Notes under the pieces: model-generated
What the model was told of the DNA's origin: nothing
The model's input: only the letters and a program-made list of their open reading frames with translations
The model's database searches: none
Assembly (NCBI GenBank): GCA_008638375.1
Contig: CM018036.1
Coordinates: 3,782,392 to 3,846,391 of the forward strand
Length of the DNA stretch: 64,000 bases
DNA from: Nyssa sinensis
Lineage: Eukaryota > Streptophyta > Magnoliopsida > Cornales > Nyssaceae
Direction: 5' to 3'
Program-made: the position numbers and the translations under genes
In this document: one piece after another, positions 24,201 through 35,205 of the stretch
Numbering within the stretch: the first letter of the stretch is position 1
Layout: each line of letters starts with the position of its first letter

Positions 24201-26687
24201 TTCCTTTTTTTAATTCTTCTATTATTTGCATGTTCTATTCCTTTATGGGGTTTCTCCATCTCAATTCTATCAAAATAAATTTTCATCCTTTTGGCTTTGT
24301 TGTTTGCTCCGTTTGTTATTCCCAATCCTTGTTTTAAACCCTCAAGTCTGTAAGGAAATCTTAAGTCTAATTTTTAAACCCTCATTATGTGCACGATTGA
24401 GGGTGCAGAGGAAAACTTTTGAGTCTGAAAGTCAACCTTCATATCCTGTCTTTTATTAAAAAAAAAAAAATACTATAATTCATGGATTTCTAGAGGTCAA
24501 TCCTCATATTATTTGGTTTTATAAATAATTTAGTTTCATTTCCATCCATAACTATTAAAGTATGTTAGGATTATTTTATTTAAATTCCCAATACCATACC
24601 CATTTCTCTTTTCTCTCTACCATTCACCTGTCCTCATTGATTGTTTAAAAACTTGTTGAGGATTTAGTAACATATTGAAAGAGCTGATCTGCAACTCCTA
24701 GTCGTGATACTCATGGAAATACTGTTGGGGACTGGGGATACCAAAGGTTAGGTAAACAGTTGATGTGGTTATGCATGTAAGCAGAAGGAAAAATATGTTC
24801 AACATACAAACACAACAATTAACTTCCTTGATTTTGCAATAGTGATTTTAGCATTTCGCAGATGCTTTCTTTTGGCTGGTTTTGTTTGAGCCAATATATT
24901 GTAGCAAGTCAACCTCTTTTTCTGTCATTTCTATTGTGTTGAATAGTTGAATTAGGCTTTTTTTTCAGCTACTTTATGGTTTGCCTCTTGTGACCGATGC
25001 ATATGGTCAGGTTATATCAACTGCTTTTAGAATCTAGCCTGCTTAAACCTGGAAGTATTATATCTCAATAGAGCTTAGGCCCTTGGCCTAGTGTTTTCTT
25101 GACTTGTTAATGATTCCTGTTAGTTGGTTTACTGCCAATGTGGAAACTTTAATTTGGCCATAAAAATTTAAGATAACTTATGATATATTTCTCAGATGAA
25201 AATTAATAAAACAGTGTAGATTTGATAGTTCCTGAGCATGTAAATTCATCGAATTATCTATTTTAGATGCTCTTAGGGGACCTTCTCTAGAAAAGCAGCT
25301 GGGACATACCGTTTCAAGGAATCACTCGAACATTAATGGCCATGAAAAATTTTGGACTTGTTTCAGGTTTACCATTATGCGACTCTAGTGGCCATAGCAA
25401 TTTTTTTTTTTTCCAAATACAACCTTAAAGCTTTTCCCCTTGCGTTAATGGAGCCTAAGATGCTAGCACCATAACTGACTTGTTTCATCTTTTCACTAAA
25501 TTCTTGCCGTTGCTTATCCTACCTTTTGTTCTCTTAGTCTATGTGATGATGTGAGTAGATAGTATTGTAAAAGTTTGTTTCCCTTCATAGGCATTAGAAA
25601 CACCTGGTTGAATTTTTTACCACACTACTCACCTCTGCTTTTACATAAATTGTGACTATGAGTTCCATACAAATATTACTGCAGATTGCGGTTAAGAGGT
25701 TGAAGGTCTGGAGCAACAAAGCAGACATGGAATTTGCTGTTGAGGTTGAGATACTGGCACGAGTACGGCACAAGAATCTGCTCAGTTTACGTGGCTATTG
25801 TGCTGAAGGGCAAGAGCGTCTAATAGTGTATGATTACATGCCTAATCTGAGCTTACTCTCTCATCTTCATGGGCAGCACTCAGCAGAATGCCTTCTTGAT
25901 TGGAACCGAAGAATGAATATTGGAATTGGGTCTGCTGAGGGTATTGCGTGAGTATTGAACCCAAATTCTCTTCTCATCTTTCTGTTACTGTCATATTTAC
26001 CTTTAATTTATTTTGTACAGCTACCTTCACCACCATGCAACCCCACACATAATCCATAGAGATGTTAAAGCAAGCAATGTATTGCTAGATTCAGATTTTC
26101 AGGCTCAGGTTGCTGATTTTGGATTTGCAAAGCTAATACCTGATGGTGTAACACACGTGACCACTAGAGTTAAGGGTACTCTTGGCTACCTTGCCCCAGA
26201 ATATGCAATGTTAGGAAAGGCATCGGAGAGCTGTGATGTCTACAGCTTTGGCATTCTTTTGTTAGAGCTTGCTAGTGGCAAGAAACCCCTTGAGAAGCTT
26301 AGTTCGACAACAAAGCGCACAATCACTGATTGGGCTCTACCACTGGCATGCGAGAGGAAGTTTGGTGAACTCGCAGACCCGAGACTGAATGGGAAGTATG
26401 TGGAGGAAGAGTTGAAAAGAGTTGTATTTGTTGCCCTCATCTGCGCCCACAATCGGCCTGAGAAGAGACCCACGATGCTTGAGGTCGTGGAGCTACTGAA
26501 GGGAGACTCAAAAGAGAAGTTTGCCGTTCTGGAAAATGATGAATTGTTCAAGAGTCCTCCGACTGTAGATCATAATGACGAGTTATCCGGTGCAGAAGAT
26601 AGCTCAGACTTCATCATGGAGGAAAAAGAACCAAAACGGGAATTGCAAGAGTTGACTGGTGACCCTGGAAATTCACATGGCAGCTGA
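21290..26687 (+). CDS. PTI1-like receptor-like cytoplasmic kinase (At3g15890 type), four exons
   Basis: This is a Ser/Thr kinase of the receptor-like cytoplasmic class, without ectodomain. Exons: 21290-21333, 21724-21871, 25685-25947 and 26021-26687. All junctions are GT-AG with consistent phases, giving 373 residues. The N terminus MAFCPMFCCG is Cys-rich, so membrane attachment by S-acylation is plausible. Kinase motifs: Gly loop GEGGFGSV (exon 2), the ATP-binding Lys in IAVKRL at the start of exon 3, the catalytic loop HRDVKASN, DFG in VADFGFAKL, and LAPEYAM. The C-terminal tail is acidic and rich in Ser and Glu. From memory the sequence follows Arabidopsis At3g15890 nearly throughout (NNFNYDNKLGEGGFG, RLKVWSNKADMEFAVEVEIL). 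Intron 2 is 3.8 kb and separates the Gly loop from the invariant Lys. The substrate is unknown. It is the largest intact gene in the window. Confidence 0.95.
21872..25684 (+). other. Large intron 2 of the kinase gene
   Basis: 3.8 kb of non-coding sequence. It contains a 68-bp tandem duplication (22327-22462) and two nearby copies of a TTTTTTTAATAGGTAAGAATAAAA phrase with GTGCAACCCATG (about 22497-22630), which resembles the reversed tail of the SINEs near 60 kb and 61.3 kb. Nothing else was delimited. Confidence 0.6.
22327..22462. repeat. 68-bp tandem duplication in the kinase intron
   Basis: Both copies read GATTAATA-GAGATCAAAATATCAAGA-GTAG and continue AATAATACTATTGTCACTAA. Only a handful of differences are seen. 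Confidence 0.9.
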
Positions 26688-27136
26688 TTTAGACGCGGTA
26701 AGATTCTTGGATATTATTGGTGGAAATATTTTGGATTTTTTTTTTCGTCGGGCAAGGTGACACAAGCTGTTTGTCTAAAAGAATTACAGAACGGCTACCT
26801 ACTGATTTGAAATCATTGTTTGCGAGTGTTGTGACATTTGTGTGGATGTTGCTGTTGTTTTTGTTTTTGTTTCCATCTTAAGAGTATGTGAATGACATGA
26901 AACCTGTTTTTAGTCTTTATTGGATGTTTTCAGATTTCTTAAGCTCCACCTTCCTTACGTTCAATGAACAGCCGACCCAGTGGACCTACAGTGATCTACT
27001 CGAGTTCAGGAAGATATCCACTGGGCCGTCCTTTAGCCGCAAACACCTCGGTCCATTTAACCTTCTTTACGATAACATTTGTAACTGTATCAAAAACTAA
27101 GAACTACCGAACATGTGACAGTTATTGACAATTATA
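26688..27136 (+). other. Kinase 3' flank, probable 3' untranslated region
   Basis: This is sequence after the kinase stop codon. A 70-codon frame at 26888-27100 has no recognisable domain and is not called. Confidence 0.4.
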
Positions 27137-27180
27137 ACACACACACACACACACGCACACACACACACACATATATATAT
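27137..27180. repeat. (AC)n then (AT)n microsatellite
   Basis: An AC run with one CG interruption passes into AT. Confidence 0.95.
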
Positions 27181-27184
27181 GGGG

Positions 27185-27529
27185 TCTCTGCAACCGGAGG
27201 TAGAGGCCTGGAATGGCTCTCTCCTTGAGCATAAGCTTGTCCACTCCACTTGATTCACACCTAAATTTCCGAGAAGTCAGCGCAAGCATTTGCTTCCTGA
27301 TAAACGTGAGAGTGCACGCAAGCTTGAAGTTTCTCCGCTTAAGTCTTACAATCCTTGACTAACGCATTGAAAGGGGTATATCCTCGGAGCTCTGGTTTTG
27401 GATCATATCCAGAGCAACTTCGCAGTCTGATTCCACGACCACATTGTCAAAACCTATAGAGACAGCAAGATTAAGACCTTCCCGAATGTCCTCCAACTTT
27501 TCCATTAAGCTGGTGGTTTGTCCAATAAA
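27185..27529 (-). pseudogene. LINE-type RNase H (RVT_3-like) fragment
   Basis: Minus-strand reading gives EDIREGLNLAVSIGFDNVVV followed by ESDCEVALDMIQNQ, the core of the RNase H-like domain that ends many plant LINE polyproteins, with the catalytic-type Asp in ESDC. An in-frame stop follows LSMR, and later coding is out of frame (RKQMLALTSR). The right edge meets the foldback element at 27530. The left edge fades near 27185. It is a dead fragment with no start or neighbouring LINE domains. Confidence 0.75.
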
Positions 27530-28045
27530 GGGTAAATTATACTAATCTTTCTGAAATTTATAATAATTATGCTGATCTTTCTTGAAATGCATGAAATTAT
27601 ATCGACCTCTTCTACTTTATTTGACAATATACAGATATATCCCTCCAGTCATTTTTTTCTTCAAAATGACAAAACTACTATTTTTATTTTTTTTTCATTT
27701 TTTTAAATTTTGACTAATTTTTTTTCATTTTTCAAATAAATATTGATAAAAATCTTAAATTTATTTTTATAAAAAATAAAAATAAATTATTTATCTTAAA
27801 TTTATTTTTAAATAAAATAAAAATAAAATATTTAAAAAAAAGTTAGAAAAAATTGGTTAAAATTGAAAAATTATAAAAATAAATAAATAAAAATGACAAT
27901 TTTATCATTTTGAAGAAAAATTTGACTGGAAGAAAGTATTTGTATATTGTCAGGTAAAGTATGAAAAATTAGTATAATTTTAAAAACTTTAGAGAAAATC
28001 AGTATAATTGTCATAAACTTTAGAAAAAGTCAGTATAACTTATCC
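27530..28045. mobile_element. Foldback (long-TIR) MITE, 516 bp
   Basis: The ends are inverted copies. The left begins GGGTAAATTATACTAATCTT. The right, read on the minus strand, begins GGATAAGTTATACTGACTTT. Similarity continues inward for about 150 bp (both arms contain TGACAATATACA, CCAGTCA and TTCTTCAAAATGA). The middle is A/T-only sequence with no coding. Flanks give no convincing target duplication, so the superfamily (Mutator-like is possible) is left open. Confidence 0.85.
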
Positions 28046-28499
28046 TATAATATATATGCGATGATTTCGAGGCATTGGAGTTGGTGGAGAAGAAGGTAGA
28101 AAGTAGAATTGATGCAACTGATTTATAGTTTATAATTTTGCCCCCTCTTAGGTCTAATTTTTCTTCACTTTATCTTTATTTTAGTTTCAATTTGATCATT
28201 TCTTAAAAATTTTACTAATTATTATGTTTCTTTTTTTGGGTATAGCCTAAAAGTTTTTAGAGTCTCTTCTTTTGATTATGTTTTCTTGTCTATTTATAAG
28301 TCCATTTATATCAATAAATTTAATTATTTATCAAAAATATTTTTAATCGACATCAAATTCTTATACTTCTTTAATTTTAAAATTTATATTCGAATATTTA
28401 GTAAAATAAAAAATTATTGACTTTGTCCCTGGTTATAAATTCAAACTCAAACCATCAAATTTAACAAGGGAAGATAGAATCATCTGCAATCCAAAATAG

Positions 28500-28990
28500 A
28501 ATGCAAAAAAATTAGAAAATCATTGATATACGATAAAATGACAGATATATTCAAAGTATGACGCGTGTATGTACAAAGTTTTTCATGGTACAAATCAGGA
28601 AAGATTGTTTTATCCAGAACAAACAGGCACGAGGCTCAAAGGTATACGGTTCAAAATATAACATCGACTTCTATATCCTACCGACCTCATAATAAGGAAA
28701 CAAAGTTTAATATGGCAACTACTGTTTTCGGATATCTTCAAATCCTTACTTTTATGGCTTCTAATCCTACTCTACTTCGAGGATCTACAACCTATAAATA
28801 AGACCAAAAGATATGCTTTCAATTTATGTTCAATTCTTCTTTTCAATTACAACTACTTTTTATTACTCACTTTATCATCGGAGTGACTACCACCGAAACC
28901 TTTCCGTTGATTCTCTGATCTCAAATTCTTGATAAGTAGCAAAGAACGGGAGGCCCTTCTGATCAAAAAGAGCAACATCAACCAACATAT
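28500..28990 (+). mobile_element. LTR retrotransposon remnant (solo-LTR-like), copy 1
   Basis: LTR-like features: a TATA motif in ACCTATAAATAAGACC (near 28790), then a pyrimidine-rich stretch, the phrase ATCGGAGTGACTACCACCG, and an end near GAGCAACATCAACC. A second diverged copy with the same order lies at 33985-34505. No internal retrotransposon domains are present. The 78-codon frame here (28565-28801) is LTR sequence, not a gene. Confidence 0.6.
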
Positions 28991-29301
28991 ATATATATAT
29001 ATATATATATATCATAGATTAAATTACTTATGCAAGAAAAAGATAAAGACACCATTAATGGAATGAGCCAAAGCACCCTAACCACTTGTGTTATAACATC
29101 ATGTATAGTATTTGAAATAGCCCAACGAAATTATCCTAACCACCCTAACTGCTGCTTCTTCTTTAATCAAACATAAAATTGAAATGCCAAATTATTGTGG
29201 GCCATTCACATGAACTGCTTGCACGAAACATGTACCCATGATTAAGCAACTTGAAAACAAAAACTTCACATGGTATTGGCTTTTCATTTGCCTAACATTA
29301 A

Positions 29302-29317
29302 CCCCCCCCCCCCCCCC
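29302..29317. repeat. Poly-C run
   Basis: About 16 consecutive C. Confidence 0.95.
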
Positions 29318-30529
29318 TTACACACACTTCCCATCAAATGTAAATGAAATGAGAGATGAATCAATTCGAGCAATGTCTCGATCATTTTCTGCACCACATG
29401 ATTTAGAAATCTTGTCTGCTTGCAAATTAATACTGATGGCCATATTTATAATATCAGTCATTCATGAATTTGTCTCTCTTGAGTTTGGAATGTGTTGGAT
29501 ATTTTAGATCTGAATCTATACTCGGTGGTACATCAGCAAAATGAGAGTGAAAAGTTGAGATAAGAATGAGACTCTTATCAAGATAAGTTACAAGTTAGTT
29601 TTTGAATTTAACTACTTATCATATACGTCTCATAGTATAATTATATATATCTCATAGTGTAGTTACAAAGATTGTGAGATAGAAAAACATCTCATTCGTA
29701 AATTCCTCTCTTAACTTCTTTCTCTCCAAGACATTTCTGAATCTCTGCATCGACGTTCATGATTATGAAACTTGTAACACAAGTATAAGAAATCTTTGAT
29801 AATACCATAAATTCAGACAGTAAATCATGACATGTATCCAATATAAGTATTTTGTATAGATATATTTTAGAATAAACAATGAAATATATAACGATGGAGA
29901 CAGAAACTTACTCTTGGGAGCAAAGTTTGTTATTTAATATTTAATGGTAAATTTTAAAAAACACTAATTTTTAATATTAATTAATGATACTTTTGATAAG
30001 TAACATAATTTAGTAATACAAAAGAGTGTATAAATTAAATAATAAATTCAAGCAAATAAAGATAGCCTTTAAAAAAATTAAAATATATAAAAACGTCATG
30101 GTGGTCGGTTAAACCGTCCGTGTAAAATAATAATGTAAATATGTGTAAAAAAAATTAATCGTTGCGGCGTATTGTAGTATTTATCTTAAGTTATGTTTGG
30201 TGTAATAAAATAGACATTTTAAAAATATTTATTTTAATTTTTTCATTCTTATTTTTATTTAATATGATTGAGAATACTTATTTTCTAAAAAAAAAAAATA
30301 TTTTATTAAAATTTATTCAAATCATTTCTTTGAAAAAAATGAATAATCATTATTTTATTTTATCTTATTTTTATCATATTTTTATTTCATTAAATGATTA
30401 TTCTATATTCACGTACTAAACATAATCTTAATAGTTAATCTCATGCCAATCATTTTGTATTTAATCGATCCAAAGGGGTTAATATTGAATGACTTTTTAG
30501 AATCATAATTGTAAAATTTAGATCATATG

Positions 30530-30531
30530 TC

Positions 30532-30566
<35 letters not shown>

Positions 30567-30600
30567 GACACACTGTAATTATATGTGTGTGTGTGTGTGG
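30530..30600. repeat. (AT)n(GT)n compound microsatellite
   Basis: An AT run changes into GT. After a short unique stretch a second GT run follows. Confidence 0.9.
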
Positions 30601-32787
30601 CATGATCCGGACGTAAGGTAGGATTTTCCGTAAAGAGCAATAGAGGATTAGATCAAAAGTTTTACATATGATAACATGCGGATTGACTTGCACGTAAAAG
30701 GCAAAATCTTGGGATGATCCTTTTTTATCGATAAATGTAGATTTGGAGGTGGAGATTTGAAGTAAAAAGAGGATATGGCCAATCTGGACCGTCCAAGGAA
30801 AGTTGCAGAATATCCCAAAATGATACGGAGATGAAACCCAGCCTGGAGATAATGAGAGCCGGGGGTCCCTGTTTACGACTAAATAATCAGGCGATCATCA
30901 TGCATCATAGTACTCACGCGTGCATAGAAACAGTGATCCTCTATATTCCTTGTGGGCCCTTCATCATAAGGCTGGTAGGTCTCCTAAGAAACGTTTTTTG
31001 CCCTTCTTCTTTATATTTAAAAAGAGTGATAAATTATTATAATATATGAATTATAATTAATTAATTAATCAAATTAGTACTTAAATATCATAATTAAAAA
31101 CCAATCAACATAATTAATCATGTATAAACTTATAAATTAAAATTTATTAAATATCAACCTTATAAGTTTATAAATAAAAATAATAATTTAACTCGTCTTA
31201 TTTCGTCTAGTGTTTATAAATAGAATTAGAATAAATTTTAAAATTTCATTCGAATTCAAGAATACAATCAGGAGAGAGTTATCATATTCTATTTATATAT
31301 TAAATTTTTTTTAAATTATATTATTTTTATCAATAAATCATATTATATAAAATGAGTTTTAAAATTCTTTGTATTAAATTCATACTTTTTTTAATATATT
31401 TTAATTTATTTGTCAAAATTTTTTTTAACTTATTTTAAAAAAATATATTCAGAATTTGAGACAGTTTAGAAAAGAAATACTCCTACCTAAAATGTAATTC
31501 AACTCAATTCATAATTTAATAAAAATAATATTTATATTATCTTAATAAAATAATAAGACTCAAACTCGAGACCTCATTTTTAAAAAACAATATGAGTGAC
31601 CATTTTGTAATTAAACTAATTACAAATGATTGAAAAATTGTTCTACTTGTACGTGAACATAATGATAGGCTTACATTACAGAAGGTAGGATTTCGTATTT
31701 TAGCTAATTAATATTTTTGATTAGGCATTTTTATTGTACTTATTATATATATATATATATATCAAGATTTTATATTACAATTTACATATCCAATGGTGTA
31801 AAAATAAATTATTAACATTATATTAAAAATTAATTATTTGATGTGACACCATTTAAAATACAAAATTGGTACAAAAAGTAAGACTGAGATTATTTCTGTA
31901 TCTCAAATGTGATTGGACCGAGGTACACAGTTGACCCCTGTTCTCTCAAACTTTTTTAGGATAATACTTATAATGTCTGTTTTATTTTTATATCATGATG
32001 TAATATTTAATTAATATAATATTATTAATTAATAAAAATAAATATTTTTAATAAAATTTTAAATAAGTATAACATTACTGATACTAAAATAAATGAATTT
32101 GTTATTTTAAATTTAAATTTTTTATGTTAAACTCATAAAATTTTAAAAATAAATTTAACTGTCATGAAAAAAAATTTAATATGTATAAATTAAACTAAAA
32201 TAATTCTAACCAATATATTCAAAAAATAATAACAAAGCCAAAATTTTGGTACGACAGACCTACCATTTGCATGCTCATATAGTGATAGGATTGTAAAAAT
32301 AGTCAGAAGATGATAAAGCACGACTCATCATTAAAATTAGAAAATTGATGATAAAGCTAGGTTCAGTTATTGGAGGTATGTTTTCATGGGAATGGACCAC
32401 TAGCATCTTCTTCTTTTTTTATATAATTTTTTTTTTTAAAAAAAAAATCAATGGTTTTGATCCATAAATTTTAATAATTAAATAATAAATTACATATATA
32501 TATTTATTATGTATTGTTATATACATTACTTGAAATTATTGTGTATTAATTATTATTTAAGTCATAATACAAATAACATAACATTATTAACAAATGGGAC
32601 AATCACAATATATTATAGATAAATTAAACATTTGGAATTTATTTGGGAAATGTCATAATTAGTTCTGTATAATATAGTATAGATAAATTAATTTTAAAAT
32701 TTTAACTCTTTGGTAAGTAAATTATAGTAATATGATAATTCATACATGTTCATGAAAAAATTTAAAATTTTAAACAAAAGTCAAGTT

Positions 32788-32972
32788 TGATGAAGATTGA
32801 TATTTTTAAATTTAAATAATTTATTGAGAGTGATCCTAATTTCAAACAACTACTTAAGTTCTGTTTGACGTATTTACAATTGATGAACATTGATATTTTT
32901 AAATTTAAATAATTTATTGAGAGTGATCCTAATTTCAAACAACTACTTGAGTTCTATTTGACGCATTTACAA
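32788..32972. repeat. Tandem duplication, unit about 92 bp
   Basis: Both copies read TTGATGAA-ATTGATATTT, then AATTTATTGAGAGTGATCCT and CAAACAACTACTT. Few differences are seen. Confidence 0.9.
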
Positions 32973-33984
32973 TTGATAAAAAAAACGACACAATTTTGAT
33001 TGATAATATATTTATCTATACATTTTTGTTTTCGGCGCCGGGTGAGATCCAAAATAAATATACCCCACATGTCCAAAATAAATAGACTCCACATGTTACC
33101 CCACATGTCCAAATGAATAAACTCCACATGTTTTGTGTTGAGTGTAGAAAAAATTTAATTTTATTAATAAAATTTTATTCGTATTATATTTAATAAAAAA
33201 AAGTTATTATTAAGTTTTATTTAATATATATATATATCTCTTTTGTTAAAAAATAATTAAATTTTATATTATAAAAATTAAATATAATATATTTAGAAAA
33301 CAAAATAAAAATTAATAATATTAAAAACGTCTTATTTAAAATCGTACCTTTATTATTTTAAGCCGCTAATTATATATAGCGGATTTGGATATGTTGTGCT
33401 TCTTGGGTAGCCTACACAGTAATCGTTCAATGTAGCGATGCAGCAGATAGCATTTACAGAGTATCGTGTACGTACTGTACATTATATGTCCATGATATCG
33501 ACTATTCAGCCACGGGGGCCCACAAGAAGATCTTGCATCCAGATTCGGTAGGATAAGACAATGCCACGTCATCAGCCATATCGTACAGACTGCCATGGGG
33601 ACCACCACCAAAATCCGGGGTCTCCTGCCACTTGATTCTCAATCAATCAATCAATGGTCCTAGTTTGTTTCTAATTACAATTATAGTCTCTCCTTCGTTG
33701 ATTTTAATCCCCTTATTCCCACTATATTCCAATTCTTAAATCAAATCTATTACTAGGTAATTATTATATGGATTAACTAATGAAAAACTATCAACTTGAT
33801 GTTTCTTTATAATATATCATAATTACTCACAAAGATTTCACTAATATACTTAGAAAGAGAGGTTTGACTTTGTTACATGAGATGATATTTCAGTACTAAT
33901 GCCTAATTTTATTATTATTTTAATTATTGATCCGTGAAAAAAATTAAGATTAATGATATATCACAAAATGATAGACAAGTCTTT

Positions 33985-34505
33985 ATGTGACACGTATGAC
34001 TACAGATGAATTAAAGCTAAGTCATCTAAAGCATATTCAGACGTTCAACCATTCAGAGCAAACTCAGATGCTTAGCTATTCAAAGCAGACTTAGGCGCTA
34101 AGCCTTCAGAATTCACAGATCTAAAAGCCTTCAAAGCTTTCCTCAGGATTCAGAACTCATCACCGTCTTAAATATTCTATCGAGCAGAAGAAAATGAAAC
34201 AGTCATCAACAAGGAAACTGTCACTCACGGAATATCTCTCAGGCGTAATCCTTACTTCTATGACTTCGAATCCTAATCAACTTAAGAAAGTCACATCCTA
34301 TAAATTAAACTCTAAAGGTACGCTTTACATTCATGCTCATTCTTTTGATTTACATTACAGTCTTTTAATTCAATTTTATTGACTTAAGTATCGGAGCGGC
34401 TACCGTCGGAGCCAATTCCGGTGGCCTTTTGATCATTTTCTTTGAGTGTTTCTCAGGACAACAGAGTTCGGAATCCCCTACCAACCAAAAAATGCAGCAT
34501 CAATT
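33985..34505 (+). mobile_element. LTR retrotransposon remnant (solo-LTR-like), copy 2
   Basis: Begins near TGTGACACG and ends near GCAGCATCA. It has a TATA motif (TCCTATAAATTAAACTC, near 34298) followed by TATCGGAGCGGCTACCGTCG and TTTCTCAGGACAACAG, phrases I know from plant LTRs. It shares order and wording with 28500-28990. No target-site duplication is visible. The 62-codon frame within it (34194-34382) is not a gene. Confidence 0.6.
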
Positions 34506-34832
34506 AATAATAAATTTTTTCCAACATTAAATATTTTAATTTATATTTTTAATATGGATATATTATTATAATATTTTTGATAATTACATTATGTAGAACT
34601 TACAAATATAACATAACACACATGGCGAATGACAACGATAGCACATTCCTCAGTTGAGTTGAACAACAAAGTACTGGATCTTTCCTTATTTTTGTTTTTA
34701 TTTTTTATTTTTAATTCCAAAGACAGACCGAACGAAGACAAGATTGACGTTGGGGTCTTTCGTACATATTTTAGAATTAGAAGTATGTTTTATTGTTTTA
34801 CACCTGAGCATTGTAATAATAAAAAAGTGGCA

Positions 34833-35006
34833 TATATAAATTATACGCACTGAGCCGCTCCAATCTAGATCTTCTTCGGTGGAGCTTTAGCTAACAAATA
34901 TATAATTTTTTATAACACACCTTCTCTCTCTCTCTTCTTGCTTGGAGAGAGAAAGTGAGCTGAATTTGGGAGGGAAAAACAGAGTAGGCCATTGGAGGAG
35001 GGAGAG
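34833..35006 (+). promoter_or_regulatory. APT2 core promoter and leader
   Basis: TATATAAA at 34833-34840 is followed about 90 bases later by a CTCTCTCTCTCTTC tract (about 34923-34937) and a purine-rich leader to the ATG at 35007. This is a typical plant promoter layout. The start site is inferred. Confidence 0.5.
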
Positions 35007-35170
35007 ATGTTCGCAGGAGAAAATGGGTTACAGGGAGACCCAAGATTGAAGGCCATATCAGAAGCCATTAGGGTCGTCCCACACTTCCCAAAACCAGGTT
35101 TTCTATTGATGTTACGCCGTGTTTGTTTTGTGGGTGTTCGTGAATACTTCCATCCAACGGCTGATATATA

Positions 35171-35205
<35 letters not shown>

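Larger units (their letters stand above)
28991..33984. other. Very AT-rich intergenic stretch
   Basis: No gene is supported. It holds a poly-C run (29302-29317), AT and GT microsatellites (30530-30600), a tandem duplication (32788-32972) and two islands of more balanced composition (about 30755-30990 and 33366-33630). Small frames match nothing. Confidence 0.5.

Noticed and set aside
28565..28801. 78-codon plus-strand frame
   Set aside because: It overlaps an LTR remnant that recurs, diverged, at 33985-34505. The frame is not conserved there.
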